Shown: piece by piece, positions 55,501 through 62,794 of the stretch
Layout of the letters: each line of letters opens with the position of its first letter
Position numbering within the stretch: position 1 is the stretch's first letter
Assembly (NCBI RefSeq): GCF_900108915.1
Contig: NZ_FNYH01000006.1
Span: forward strand, 62,001-126,000
DNA length: 64,000 nucleotides
Reading direction: 5' to 3'
Source: Allopseudospirillum japonicum
GTDB taxonomy: Bacteria; Pseudomonadota; Gammaproteobacteria; Pseudomonadales; Halomonadaceae
Position numbers and translations under genes: made by a program
Notes under the pieces: generated by a model
The model's input: the letters and a program-made list of their open reading frames with translations, nothing else
Told to the model about the DNA's origin: nothing
Database searches by the model: none

Positions 55501-56150
55501 ATGCCAGCTTATCACCAAGATTGCAGAGATTATTTGCATGGATCGCACCCACCGCTGAGGGGGCTCAAGGAGAAGAAACCGACGAAACAGCATTAGCCCT
55601 TGCCAAAGCCGGCAGTGAGGAGGTGCAAGCTTGGGTACATCAGATATTTGGCAAGTCTGTGCCTGAATTTGTGCTCTTCCAACCCATTACAGAAAACCCT
55701 CAAGATCCTTATCAAGCGACGACTAAAACAGGGGTGGCTTTGGGGTTATTGGACTTGTGCCCCGGTTCACCTATGGCGATTGTCAATCGCGCTGCTTTAA
55801 CCAGCCAAGGGGAGGCACCTTTTAATTTTTATGTGGGAGCTATTCGCCGCCGTCAATTCCAGCCTGCGCTAAAACGCCACGCACCTTATGGTGTCTGGCA
55901 GGAAGCCGGCCCAGTCCGTGAAAATACCTTTACCTTGGTAAGCTCTCAATCCCCTGCTGCCAATACAGGTTTGCTCGCACAGGATGATCCTACCTTAATT
56001 CATCAGCGTTTAACTTTCGTCCATGCCCAAGGGCATAAGGTGTTTGTGCGTCCATTAACCCCTTATCAAATTGAGCTTTGTACTGGGGTTCATCGTGAAG
56101 CTGTCGAAGCGGGAGAAATCAGTAATCAACAAAAGATTACTTTGGGTTAG
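52542..56150 (+). CDS. Hsp70/actin-fold ATPase with two N-terminal repeat domains
   Basis: 1202 aa. The C-terminal about 640 residues form an Hsp70-type nucleotide-binding fold: phosphate-1 PVAIDFGTSSTVVGYLEQ (about 561), phosphate-2 GVFDFGGGTADFDFG (about 806) and adenosine motif LFLAGNASLSPRL (about 981). No DnaK substrate-binding domain or EEVD tail follows, so it is not DnaK itself. The N-terminus carries two related domains (about 64-215 and 312-455). Each has FYWLV..E, WxLPS..EL...A.TP.NPMR, RLF...WLT.AG and LGVI. The WxLPS...P pattern faintly recalls DUF1566/Lcl-type domains. A GGAGGG site lies 9 bases before ATG. It heads a tandem pair with the next gene. A chaperone-like or filament role is inferred. 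Confidence 0.7.
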   Translation: MSELLQQEIQHLQQQIRIGKQAAPQCLQAFVDEAALTQSLTAELNPLWAAYQPVLASLSASLKDPFYWLVLGEDAYLYERQHQRLWCLPTGVGDFSLFKISAGKSLPIEKRCWQGQAWKLPSVEALVSFAQTPENPMRRDSTRLFGQWSWLTAAGHLDLDDRQPSPTDGYKGYFLGVIRITWDALLRLSQQQGGCLIANTPDLTRQLHTHYDLSDSIIDTAAFVQGLKQAPCALAQVQASAAFRALDAWYHKIPVRVAHQIGAQIGRQVQQQVRRLPASLQPLLHPKSLVTTLMAEVVPVIKARHVQLAQAPQQAFYWLVQAEEVFLLEARTHWVWQIPKDLEDLDTKAAQTRLSQDTGVEAHQRWQLPSADELHTFAQTPNNPMRQGSNARLFNRYHWLTTAGWINLDNAFTDPTKDGKGACLGVIKAYGQHTWADLLALCADKGWRLVAASPVSTETQEALHGGDTPNLAQLQQSLQDLPNNADLPDLPDFDQQIPARVRALVMQSLTHLDAEISPLPPLTVQQMQDLGLWELWGLPAETLEDLAAQARNPALDVRACPVAIDFGTSSTVVGYLEQGRKKLIRIGVKDFTSPVEQIHFENPTILEFVDIATSMQAWQSTPYRPRIPWGAMRCSHEALASLRDNEGDTRITASILAKMKQWALRDTQDTSIRLCDQVQGQAFTLAPLTLRNPTKGQALQVDSEYPLDPIELYAYFLGLSINWRQRGIFLQYYMTFPVAYPQAVKDKILSSFRRGLQRSLPQTLLNSPQFDDFSVEERASEPAAFAATALPYFGIQPTAAGQAYGVFDFGGGTADFDFGVYREPNAEEEDQGYEEVLEHFGAAGDKFLGGENLLEHLAYETFKANLDLCRSKSLAFTQPLDGEDFPGSELLLEQTQAAATNTQVLMGRLRAFWEKNEHNSQGIEKVKLLDRQGQEVNCELSLPYEDLEAFLQQRLLQGVKNFFTALHKAFTEADLMPEKVHLFLAGNASLSPRLQRLFAWIAPTAEGAQGEETDETALALAKAGSEEVQAWVHQIFGKSVPEFVLFQPITENPQDPYQATTKTGVALGLLDLCPGSPMAIVNRAALTSQGEAPFNFYVGAIRRRQFQPALKRHAPYGVWQEAGPVRENTFTLVSSQSPAANTGLLAQDDPTLIHQRLTFVHAQGHKVFVRPLTPYQIELCTGVHREAVEAGEISNQQKITLG

Positions 56151-56191
56151 TTCCCTCTCTTTTACACAGATTGGCAATATAAACGCGAGGC

Positions 56192-56211
56192 CCTCCCCTG
56201 TGAAGGGGAGG
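56192..56211 (+). other. Hairpin between the two Hsp70-like genes
   Basis: Perfect 8-bp stem CCTCCCCT / AGGGGAGG with a GTGA loop, 42 bases after the first Hsp70-like stop. No T-run follows, so it may process or stabilise mRNA between the paralogues rather than terminate it. Confidence 0.5.
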
Positions 56212-56226
56212 CTTGCCAGTTAATGA

Positions 56227-56276
56227 CAGAAAAAACCTTGGCGGCCATATTTTAACCCTATGGAAGGAAGCAACCC
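56227..56276 (+). repeat. Upstream segment of second Hsp70-like gene, copy 2
   Basis: A near copy of 52491-52541: it has CAGAAAAAACC, then a remnant of the upstream gene's last codons, then CTATGGAAGGAAGCAACCC before ATG. In this copy the coding frame of the upstream gene is degraded. Confidence 0.85.
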
Positions 56277-59003
56277 ATGTCCGAGCTTTTACAGCAAGAA
56301 ATTCAGCACTTACAACAACAAATCCGTATCAGCAAGCAAGCGGCCCCTCAGTGTTTACAAGCTTTTGTGGATGAAGCCGCCTTAACCCAAAGTTTAACCG
56401 CAGCCCTATGGGCGGCTTGTCAGCCGGTATTGGCTTCCTTAAATGCCCCCTTTTATTGGCTGGTGCTGGGGGAAGACGCCTACTTATACGAGCGCCAGCA
56501 CCAAAGGCTATGGTGTTTACCTATAAGTGTGGGTGATTTTTCCTTATTTAAGATAAGTGACGGCAAATCATTGCTAATAGAAAAGCCGTGTTGGCAGGGC
56601 CAAGCCTGGCAGTTACCCAGTGTAGAGGCCTTGGTTAGCTTTGCACAAACGCCAGAAAACCCAATGCGCCAGGGCAAGAATGCACGCTTATTTCATCGAT
56701 ACGACTGGCTAACGGTAGCAGGGGAAATTGATCTTGATGACAGCCAGCCTAGCCCGAGGGATAGTGATGATGATTATGGCTATTGCTTGGGAATGATAAG
56801 AATCACTTGGGATGCGCTATTAAGGCTAAGCCAGCAACAAGGGGGACGCCTGATTGCCAATACCCCAGATTTAACCCGCCAGTTGCACACACACTATCGT
56901 CCATCTAGCAACACCCCCAATGTAGCGGCTTTTGTACAGGGATTAAGGCAAGCTCCATGTGCATTGGTCCAGGCACAAGCTAGTGTGGCCTTCCGTGCTC
57001 TGGATGCAAGGAGCAGCCCTTTACCTGAGTTAGAGCCTGCTGATTTAACAGATCCTACAAAAGGTTTATGGGAGCTTTGGGGAACGTCCGCCGAGGAATT
57101 AGCTGCTTTAGGAGTGCGTGCACGCAATCCAACACAAGATGTGCAGGCTTGGCCAGTTGCGATTGACTTTGGGACGAGTAGCACTGTGGTGGCCTATCGC
57201 GAAGGGGGTAAAAAACGTTTACTGCGTGTTGGAGTCAAGGATTTTTATAGTCCAGTTCAGGCTGAGCATTTCGAAAATCCGACCTTGCTAGAAATTGTGG
57301 ATTGGCAAGCCTTGTGTACGCCTTGGCAACAAGTGGCTTATCGTCCGCCGGTGCGTTGGGGAGATGTACGCGCCTCGCATGAGGCACTTGCAAGTTTACG
57401 TGATAACGAAAACGAAGTGGGGGTTGTGGCCAGTATTTTGACCAGGTTAAAACACTGGGCTTTGCATCAAAGCGATCAAAATCTTGTTATTTTGCAAGAT
57501 CGTGCACGTCAGCAAGAGATTATCTTGCCTAAATTAACCTTGCGCAATCCAGTAAAAGGCCAAGCTTTAAGCGTAAGCGAACAGGACCCTTTTGATCCCA
57601 TTGAGTTATACGCTTACTTTTTGGGCTTAAGCATCAACTGGCGTCAGCGTGGGATTTTTCTGCAATATTATATGACCTTTCCGGTGGCTTATCCGCAGGT
57701 GGTGAAAGATAACATTTTGGCGTCTTTCCGCCGTGGTTTACAAAGGAGTTTGCCTGCTTCTTTGGTAAATCAACCCGCTTTTGATACCTTTTGTGTGCAA
57801 GAACGTGCGTCTGAACCGGCAGCCTTTGCCGTCGCTGCTTTGCCTTTCCATGGAATCGAGCCCACCCTAGAGGGCGTCAGTTATGCGGTCTTTGATTTTG
57901 GCGGGGGAACAACGGATTTTGATTTTGGTGTATACCGGGAGCCAACGCCAGAAGAGGAAGACCAAGGCTATGAATTTGTTTTCGAGCATTTTGGTGCAGC
58001 GGGGGATAAGTTTCTTGGTGGTGAAAATCTATTAGAGCATTTGGCGTATTTGGTTTTCAAGGAGAATGAAGCCAGCCTGCGCCAAGAACAAATTGTGATC
58101 ACTTGTCCTTTGGATGCAGAACCTTTTTTGGGTGCGGAAATGTTGATTGCATCTACGCAAACGGCACGAACCAATACCCAAGTATTAATAGGGCGTTTAC
58201 GTGCTTTTTGGGAAGAAGGAAAGCAAAGCCAGCAAGGACTTGTGAAAGTAAAATTAGTAAAGCGTACAGGGGAATCCAAGCATCTAGAATTGGCTGTAGA
58301 TTATGAAAAATTAGAAGCTTATTTGCAAAAACGCCTGTACGAGGGTGCTGAGAAGTTTTTGCTTGCGATGCAACAAGCTTGGTTAGATCAAGCGCATGAG
58401 CCCGAAAAAGTGCATGTGTTGCTCGCAGGTAATGCAAGCCGTTCGCGCTATTTGCTACCAGCATTTGCGCGTGCGCAAGAAAATTATCCAGCACTGCCAG
58501 AATTAATACTGCATGGTCCTATTACAACACAAGAAACCCAGCCGGATCAGGTCACCACGAAAACAGGAGTCGCTTTGGGGTTATTGGATTTGTGTCCTGG
58601 CGCTCGTACCTTGGTGATTAATCATGCTTGTATACAAGCTGGTGGGGAAGCGCCCTTCCCTTATTATGTTGGGCGTATTAAGCGCAGATATTTTCAGCCT
58701 GTATTAAAACCGAATACGCCTTACCAACAATGGCAAGAAATTGGGATTGTGATCGATGATCATTTTGAGCTTGTGTATTCACGCTCACCCTTGGCGAACA
58801 CGGGCCACTTGCCGCAAGATGCTAATGAACTGCATTTTCTACCGCTGAATTTTTATCAAGCAGATCGTCAGCGTGTCTTTGCGCGTGCATTAACGCCGGA
58901 CACCTTGGAAGTATGTAGCGCACTCAACCGAGAAGCTATCGAAGAAGATCACGCGCAAGCAAGAGCCCTTGCCAATTTGCAGCGCCTTACCTTACACAAA
59001 TAA
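56277..59003 (+). CDS. Second Hsp70/actin-fold ATPase, one N-terminal repeat domain
   Basis: 908 aa, paralogue of the gene upstream. It keeps one N-terminal repeat domain (about 57-210: FYWLVLGEDAYLYERQHQR, WQLPSVEALVSFAQTP, RLFHRYDWLTVAG). A short linker follows, then an Hsp70-type ATPase fold: phosphate-1 PVAIDFGTSSTVVAYREG (about 292), phosphate-2 AVFDFGGGTTDFDFG (about 537) and adenosine motif VLLAGNASRSRYL (about 713). The first about 120 bp of coding DNA are nearly identical to the paralogue. A block around 57605-57710 is also almost identical, while the regions between have diverged, suggesting gene conversion. It is the last gene of the block; no clear terminator follows within 100 bp. 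Confidence 0.7.
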   Translation: MSELLQQEIQHLQQQIRISKQAAPQCLQAFVDEAALTQSLTAALWAACQPVLASLNAPFYWLVLGEDAYLYERQHQRLWCLPISVGDFSLFKISDGKSLLIEKPCWQGQAWQLPSVEALVSFAQTPENPMRQGKNARLFHRYDWLTVAGEIDLDDSQPSPRDSDDDYGYCLGMIRITWDALLRLSQQQGGRLIANTPDLTRQLHTHYRPSSNTPNVAAFVQGLRQAPCALVQAQASVAFRALDARSSPLPELEPADLTDPTKGLWELWGTSAEELAALGVRARNPTQDVQAWPVAIDFGTSSTVVAYREGGKKRLLRVGVKDFYSPVQAEHFENPTLLEIVDWQALCTPWQQVAYRPPVRWGDVRASHEALASLRDNENEVGVVASILTRLKHWALHQSDQNLVILQDRARQQEIILPKLTLRNPVKGQALSVSEQDPFDPIELYAYFLGLSINWRQRGIFLQYYMTFPVAYPQVVKDNILASFRRGLQRSLPASLVNQPAFDTFCVQERASEPAAFAVAALPFHGIEPTLEGVSYAVFDFGGGTTDFDFGVYREPTPEEEDQGYEFVFEHFGAAGDKFLGGENLLEHLAYLVFKENEASLRQEQIVITCPLDAEPFLGAEMLIASTQTARTNTQVLIGRLRAFWEEGKQSQQGLVKVKLVKRTGESKHLELAVDYEKLEAYLQKRLYEGAEKFLLAMQQAWLDQAHEPEKVHVLLAGNASRSRYLLPAFARAQENYPALPELILHGPITTQETQPDQVTTKTGVALGLLDLCPGARTLVINHACIQAGGEAPFPYYVGRIKRRYFQPVLKPNTPYQQWQEIGIVIDDHFELVYSRSPLANTGHLPQDANELHFLPLNFYQADRQRVFARALTPDTLEVCSALNREAIEEDHAQARALANLQRLTLHK

Positions 59004-59281
59004 TATACTTGGCTGTGAATCGGGGATGTTTTTTAAGCATCCCGAAAAGTACCCACTGAAAGCAAAGCTATAAGTGAGAAAGGCTTGGTTTGGTGGCTTA
59101 TCAGGCAAGTCTTTCGCCTTCCCCTTAGCCAAGAAGGGGATTTGTAGATTTTAAAAGTTTCTTCCCCTTAGTACGTGCAAAAACATACCTTTCACTTATT
59201 CTTTTTTTAATAGCAATTAAAGAAAGTTAAAAGAGGGGGGATAGGATAGCTGGATGCAGGTTTTTTAGACGCACTATTTAA

Positions 59282-59306
59282 TTTACGTAAAATGTATTAC
59301 GTAATA
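59282..59306. promoter_or_regulatory. Double-palindrome site, copy 2 (inverted)
   Basis: Exact 25-bp reverse complement of 28320-28344, containing palindromes TTTACGTAAA and ATTACGTAAT. It lies between convergent genes, close to the yidD terminator. It is therefore more likely a DNA-organisation or remote regulatory site than a simple operator. Confidence 0.6.
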
Positions 59307-59316
59307 GATGGCAAAT

Positions 59317-59343
59317 TAAAAAACCGCCTAGGCTTAAGGCGGT
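59317..59343 (-). terminator. Rho-independent terminator of yidD
   Basis: On the minus strand the stem ACCGCCT / AGGCGGT (7 bp, 7-base loop) starts 8 bases after the yidD stop and is followed by TTTTTTAATTT. Confidence 0.85.
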
Positions 59344-59351
59344 ACAAGACT

Positions 59352-59630
59352 TTAAGGTTGTTGAGAAATATCGACACAGCAAGATTTTTTAGGTACCGGA
59401 TCATAACCACCAGGGCTCCAAGGATGACAACGTAAAATACGTTTGATTCCTAAATATAACCCTTTGATCGCACCTTGTTCCTGTAAGGCTTCTAGCATAT
59501 ACGCTGAACAGCTTGGTTCAAAACGGCAATGACTCGCCATCATAGGACTAATGGCATAGCGATAAAATTTCACCAGTAGCGAAAGCAAAAAAACAAAGGC
59601 GTTATTTATGGCCGTATAAAGTTTTTGCAT
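59352..59630 (-). CDS. yidD: YidD: membrane protein insertion efficiency factor
   Basis: Small inner-membrane-associated protein that helps YidC/Sec insertion. The family marks are all present: [40 protein letters not shown] and [17 protein letters not shown]. At 92 aa it is slightly longer than E. coli YidD (85). An N-terminal hydrophobic helix is seen ([15 protein letters not shown]). The ATG at 59630 lies inside hisI (29-base overlap), with GAGG about 10 bases upstream. yidD is usually found with rnpA-yidC; here it trails zinc-transport and hisI genes, which is unusual. Confidence 0.95.
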   Translation of the reverse strand: MQKLYTAINNAFVFLLSLLVKFYRYAISPMMASHCRFEPSCSAYMLEALQEQGAIKGLYLGIKRILRCHPWSPGGYDPVPKKSCCVDISQQP

Positions 59631-60045
59631 CAATTAAAACCTCGCCTTGCGTATGAATGTGCTGGTGTTGCGTATCAACTTGATGAAAAAAGCAATGTCT
59701 ACGTCCTGTATGACAAGCAGGCCCGATTTGATCCACTTGCAATAAAAGCGCATCACCATCACAATCAATGGCCATACTCATTAAAGTTTGCATTTGCCCT
59801 GAGGTTTCACCTTTACGCCATAGTTGCTGGCGCGAACGTGACCAGTAGCACACACGCCCTTCTGCTAACGTTGCTTGAATCGCGGCTAAGTTCATCCAAG
59901 CTAACATTAAAACTTCACCCGTATCATGCTGTTGAGCAATCGCTGCAATTAAACCTTCTTGATTAAAATTCAGCTTGGGTAAGGTTTCTGCTAAATCCAA
60001 AGGTTGTTGTTGATATTCTTGTGCTTTCCAGAAAGTTTTACTCAT
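59602..60045 (-). CDS. hisI: HisI: phosphoribosyl-AMP cyclohydrolase
   Basis: Opens the purine ring of PR-AMP in histidine synthesis; a Zn2+/Mg2+ enzyme. Key motifs are [28 protein letters not shown] and [13 protein letters not shown]. The zinc Cys are in DCDGD, PACHTG and RHCFFH, all kept. 147 aa, without a fused HisE domain. The ATG overlaps the end of znuB by 8 bases, so it is translated from the zinc-uptake operon and not from a his operon. This placement fits a zinc-starvation copy; a second hisI elsewhere would support that. Confidence 0.95.
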   Translation of the reverse strand: MSKTFWKAQEYQQQPLDLAETLPKLNFNQEGLIAAIAQQHDTGEVLMLAWMNLAAIQATLAEGRVCYWSRSRQQLWRKGETSGQMQTLMSMAIDCDGDALLLQVDQIGPACHTGRRHCFFHQVDTQHQHIHTQGEVLIDAKTLYGHK

Positions 60046-60907
60046 GGGAATTGATTTCTTGCTCAGGCGCCCGTGCGGAAGAAACTCCCGACCAGCGTGG
60101 TTTTAAGTAATTGATAAAAGAAGAGACCAGATACACAATCCCTGCCAGCACGACCATACTTGCGCCAGCGGGAAGATCGTATTCATAGGATACCACTAAT
60201 CCGCCACTGGTGAAGAGCATCCCTAATAAACTTGCCCCCAACATCATATGTACCAAACGCCCTGCATATTGAGAAGCAATTGCCGCTGGCAGAGTCAGCA
60301 AAGCAATGACTAAAATGAGGCCAACCACTTGGATTAGTAAAACAACCGTGACTGCAACCATGCACAAAAGTAGCATATAGAAAAAAGCGACTGAAATACC
60401 ACGTAAATGAGCGAATTCTTCATCTAGGCATAAGGCTTGGAAGATGGGATAAAAAATAATGACAAGCAATAATATGATGACATCAGCAACTGCCATCCAT
60501 ATAAGCTGCTGTTCAGTCACCATTAAAATATTACCAAAAAGATAACTCATCAAATCCACGTTATAGCCTGGCGTTTGACTAATAAACAGCACGCCCGTTG
60601 CCATACCTAAAGCAAATAAAGCACCTGTTAAAGTATCTTCTTGATGTTTGTATTTTAGACTGACCCATCCAATCAGTAAGGCAGCCAAAATGGCGCTAAT
60701 CAGTGCGCCAGATAAGGGATTTACACCAAGATAATAAGCGAATCCCATGCCACCAAGAACCGTATGTGCAATACTGCCTGCCAGATAGCCAATACGCTTT
60801 ACAACGACATAAGACCCCATGACGCCACATCCTAAGCTCGCTAGCCAGCCAGCCAATAAGGCGTATAGTAAAAAATTTTGTTGCCCTAAAGCATCAAAAA
60901 AAGCCAT
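60038..60907 (-). CDS. znuB: ZnuB: zinc ABC transporter permease
   Basis: Integral membrane subunit of the high-affinity Zn2+ importer, ABC-3 family. Several hydrophobic segments are seen, with the family motif GSYVVVKRIGYLAGSIAHTVLGGMG-like region near the start and VGLILVIALLTLPAAIA later. 289 aa. It lies 15 bp after znuC; hisI overlaps its stop. A short His/Glu-containing C-terminal tail (EQEINSHE) ends the protein. Confidence 0.94.
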   Translation of the reverse strand: MAFFDALGQQNFLLYALLAGWLASLGCGVMGSYVVVKRIGYLAGSIAHTVLGGMGFAYYLGVNPLSGALISAILAALLIGWVSLKYKHQEDTLTGALFALGMATGVLFISQTPGYNVDLMSYLFGNILMVTEQQLIWMAVADVIILLLVIIFYPIFQALCLDEEFAHLRGISVAFFYMLLLCMVAVTVVLLIQVVGLILVIALLTLPAAIASQYAGRLVHMMLGASLLGMLFTSGGLVVSYEYDLPAGASMVVLAGIVYLVSSFINYLKPRWSGVSSARAPEQEINSHE

Positions 60908-60922
60908 GACAAGGATATCCTT

Positions 60923-61681
60923 TTATGCCGAATTTTGTGGAAGATAATCTAAAGGCTGACCATACATATGACTAATAAGCTCAGGGGTAATTTGCGTATT
61001 TTCATGACAATGTAGTGTACGATTTACACAAGCGACTCGGGTTGCATAATCATGAATTAAGCGCACATTATGACAAATCACTAAGATACAAATCTCTTGA
61101 TTAATCTGTTGTAAATAATCAAATAATTCACGCTCCATATGTGCATCTATACTAGCAGTTGGCTCATCCAATAAGAGCAACTTTGGCTGAGTGACTAAGG
61201 CGCGTGCAAGTAAAACCCTTTGTAATTGACCACCTGATAAATTTTGAATGGAACGCTCTGCTAGATGGGCAATGTCTGTTTGTTGCATGACCTCTTTTGC
61301 TAACATAAGATCTCGTTCAGAATAACGTCGCCACCAACGTTTGGGCGAACACCAAGCACGCCAACCTTGTAATGCTTGTAAACGTCCCATGAGGACTACT
61401 TCTTGTACGCTAATCGGCAAACTCCGTGGAAAATGCATACTTTGCGGCATATAACCTATCTGGGTATTTTGTGGTGCTGGTTGACCATAGAGATGAATTT
61501 GCCCTGCTTGTTGAGGCAACAACCCTAAAATAAGTTTAAACAGGGTACTTTTGCCGCCACCGTTTGGGCCGACAAGGGCGATAAATTCATTTTGTTGTAC
61601 CTGTAAATTCACCTGGTGCAGTACGGGAGGGCTTTTAGGGGTATAGCGATAGGTTAAATTGCGAATATCAAGCGCAAGCAC
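60923..61681 (-). CDS. znuC: ZnuC: zinc ABC transporter ATP-binding subunit
   Basis: Energises ZnuB. Walker A GPNGGGKSTLFK, Q-loop YMPQSMHFP, signature LSGGQLQRVLLARALV, Walker B LLLLDEPTASID and H-loop VICHNVRL are present. I chose the GTG at 61681 (AGGAGG 7 bases upstream), giving 252 aa. A TTG ten codons earlier is unlikely. It lies between znuA (85 bp upstream) and znuB on the minus strand. Confidence 0.94.
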   Translation of the reverse strand: MLALDIRNLTYRYTPKSPPVLHQVNLQVQQNEFIALVGPNGGGKSTLFKLILGLLPQQAGQIHLYGQPAPQNTQIGYMPQSMHFPRSLPISVQEVVLMGRLQALQGWRAWCSPKRWWRRYSERDLMLAKEVMQQTDIAHLAERSIQNLSGGQLQRVLLARALVTQPKLLLLDEPTASIDAHMERELFDYLQQINQEICILVICHNVRLIHDYATRVACVNRTLHCHENTQITPELISHMYGQPLDYLPQNSA

Positions 61682-61766
61682 TTGTTTGCCTCCTGTTGAT
61701 ATCAAAGACAAAACAGCCTAGCGTCTTGCTAGGCTGCTTAAGGGAGATTATGAATGGATCTTTGGT

Positions 61767-62738
61767 TTATTCATGGCGTGTTGCTAATGCTCTCGCAATC
61801 GCTTGCGATGCATCACGCATCATTTGCATATAATCACTGGCTAAAGGATCTAGAGTGACCACTTCGGCTTGTAGTTCTTTGGCAATACGTTGCGCCAAGT
61901 GTTGGCTAAATTGTTGTTGTACAAAAATCACTTTAATATTTTCTGCCTTGGCGGCTTCAATAATATCAGCGAGTTGGCGTGCGCTGGGTTCTTTGCCCTC
62001 AAACTCAATCGGCCACTGTTTTAACTGATAACGATCAGCAAAATAGCCCCAAGCGGGATGAAATACCATAAAAGCTTGGCCTTGGTAGGCTTGCAAACTT
62101 TGTGCAATTTCTTGATCTAATTGCTGTAACTCTTCGATAAAAGCTTGAGCCTGCTGCTGATATTTTTGTTGATTTTCAGGGTCTTGTGCTGATAATGCTT
62201 GTGCAATCGTTTTGACTTGCTGTTGCACACCTACCGGATCAGTCCAGATATGTGGGTCTTGACCTGTGTGTGCTTCTTCTGCATGCTTTTGGTCATGGTC
62301 ATGGTCATGGTCATGGTCATGGTCATGGTCATGGTCATGGTCATGGTCGTCTTCTTCGTGATGATTATGCGCTTCTAAGGTTCTGAGTGTTAAACCTTCA
62401 CGTGTATCCACAATGCGCATTTCTGGGAAATTCGCCGCCAGCTTTGGCAACCATACGGTCTCAAAAGGGACTCCCACACTAAAATAAATTTGTGCTTTGG
62501 CAACTTCTGCCATTTGTTTCGGCGTGGGTTCATAGGTTGCGGGGCTGTGACCTGGTTGCACCATCACATGAATGTTTGCCTCTTCCCCCATCACCTCTTG
62601 GACAAAGTATTTTTGTGGCAAGACACTGACCATTACCTGAGGCATTGCTAAGGCGTGCCCTGCCCAAACACTGGCACTCATACTCAAAGCAAGGGTTAGA
62701 GGTTTTAAAGCATTAGGAGCAGATAAAGCAAATTTCAC
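61767..62738 (-). CDS. znuA: ZnuA: periplasmic zinc-binding protein
   Basis: Captures Zn2+ in the periplasm for ZnuBC. Signal peptide ends near VWAGHALA. Metal His regions include GHSPATYEPTPKQM, QDPHIWTDP and FHPAWGYFADRY, typical of cluster A-I proteins. A charged His-rich loop (about 118-150) holds nine His-Asp pairs and probably gathers zinc. Start is GTG with AAGGA upstream. 323 aa. The gene heads the znuACB-hisI-yidD run and lies 56 bp after pyrC; no Zur regulator gene is in the window. The loop length is encoded by a perfect hexanucleotide repeat and may vary between strains. Confidence 0.94.
   Translation of the reverse strand: MKFALSAPNALKPLTLALSMSASVWAGHALAMPQVMVSVLPQKYFVQEVMGEEANIHVMVQPGHSPATYEPTPKQMAEVAKAQIYFSVGVPFETVWLPKLAANFPEMRIVDTREGLTLRTLEAHNHHEEDDHDHDHDHDHDHDHDHDHDQKHAEEAHTGQDPHIWTDPVGVQQQVKTIAQALSAQDPENQQKYQQQAQAFIEELQQLDQEIAQSLQAYQGQAFMVFHPAWGYFADRYQLKQWPIEFEGKEPSARQLADIIEAAKAENIKVIFVQQQFSQHLAQRIAKELQAEVVTLDPLASDYMQMMRDASQAIARALATRHE
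62291..62344. repeat. Nine perfect copies of a hexanucleotide (GGTCAT) in znuA
   Basis: 54 bp of GGTCAT on the plus strand reads as alternating Asp and His on the coding strand. Because the unit is two codons, slippage would change the number of His-Asp pairs without breaking the frame. Confidence 0.9.
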
Positions 62739-62794
62739 GTGGTTTTTCCTTTTTTAAGAAAAGTTGTAAATAGGTATTACCTGCTCCCAACAAA

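Larger units (their letters stand above)
59004..59351. other. Intergenic region after the Hsp70-like genes, about 350 bp
   Basis: No convincing gene. It contains a weak hairpin GGGATG / CATCCC (59023-59043) after the Hsp70-like stop, a dyad CCCCTT / AAGGGG near 59118-59138, the second copy of the double palindrome (59282-59306) and the yidD terminator (59317-59343). Both flanking genes end here, so the palindrome is not in a normal promoter position. Confidence 0.5.

Noticed and set aside
52600-57100. Idea of a diversity-generating retroelement acting on the N-terminal repeat domains
   Set aside because: No reverse transcriptase, template repeat or adenine-specific substitution pattern is seen; ordinary duplication and gene conversion explain the mosaic.
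62291-62344. Possible CRISPR array
   Set aside because: Repeats are 6 bp and contiguous without spacers, within a coding frame; no cas genes or repeat-spacer pattern occur anywhere in the window.
62739-62794. Zur-box candidate GTAAATAGGTATTAC upstream of znuA
   Set aside because: Only about four bases pair symmetrically in each arm and the match to known Zur sites is poor, so I do not list it as a site.
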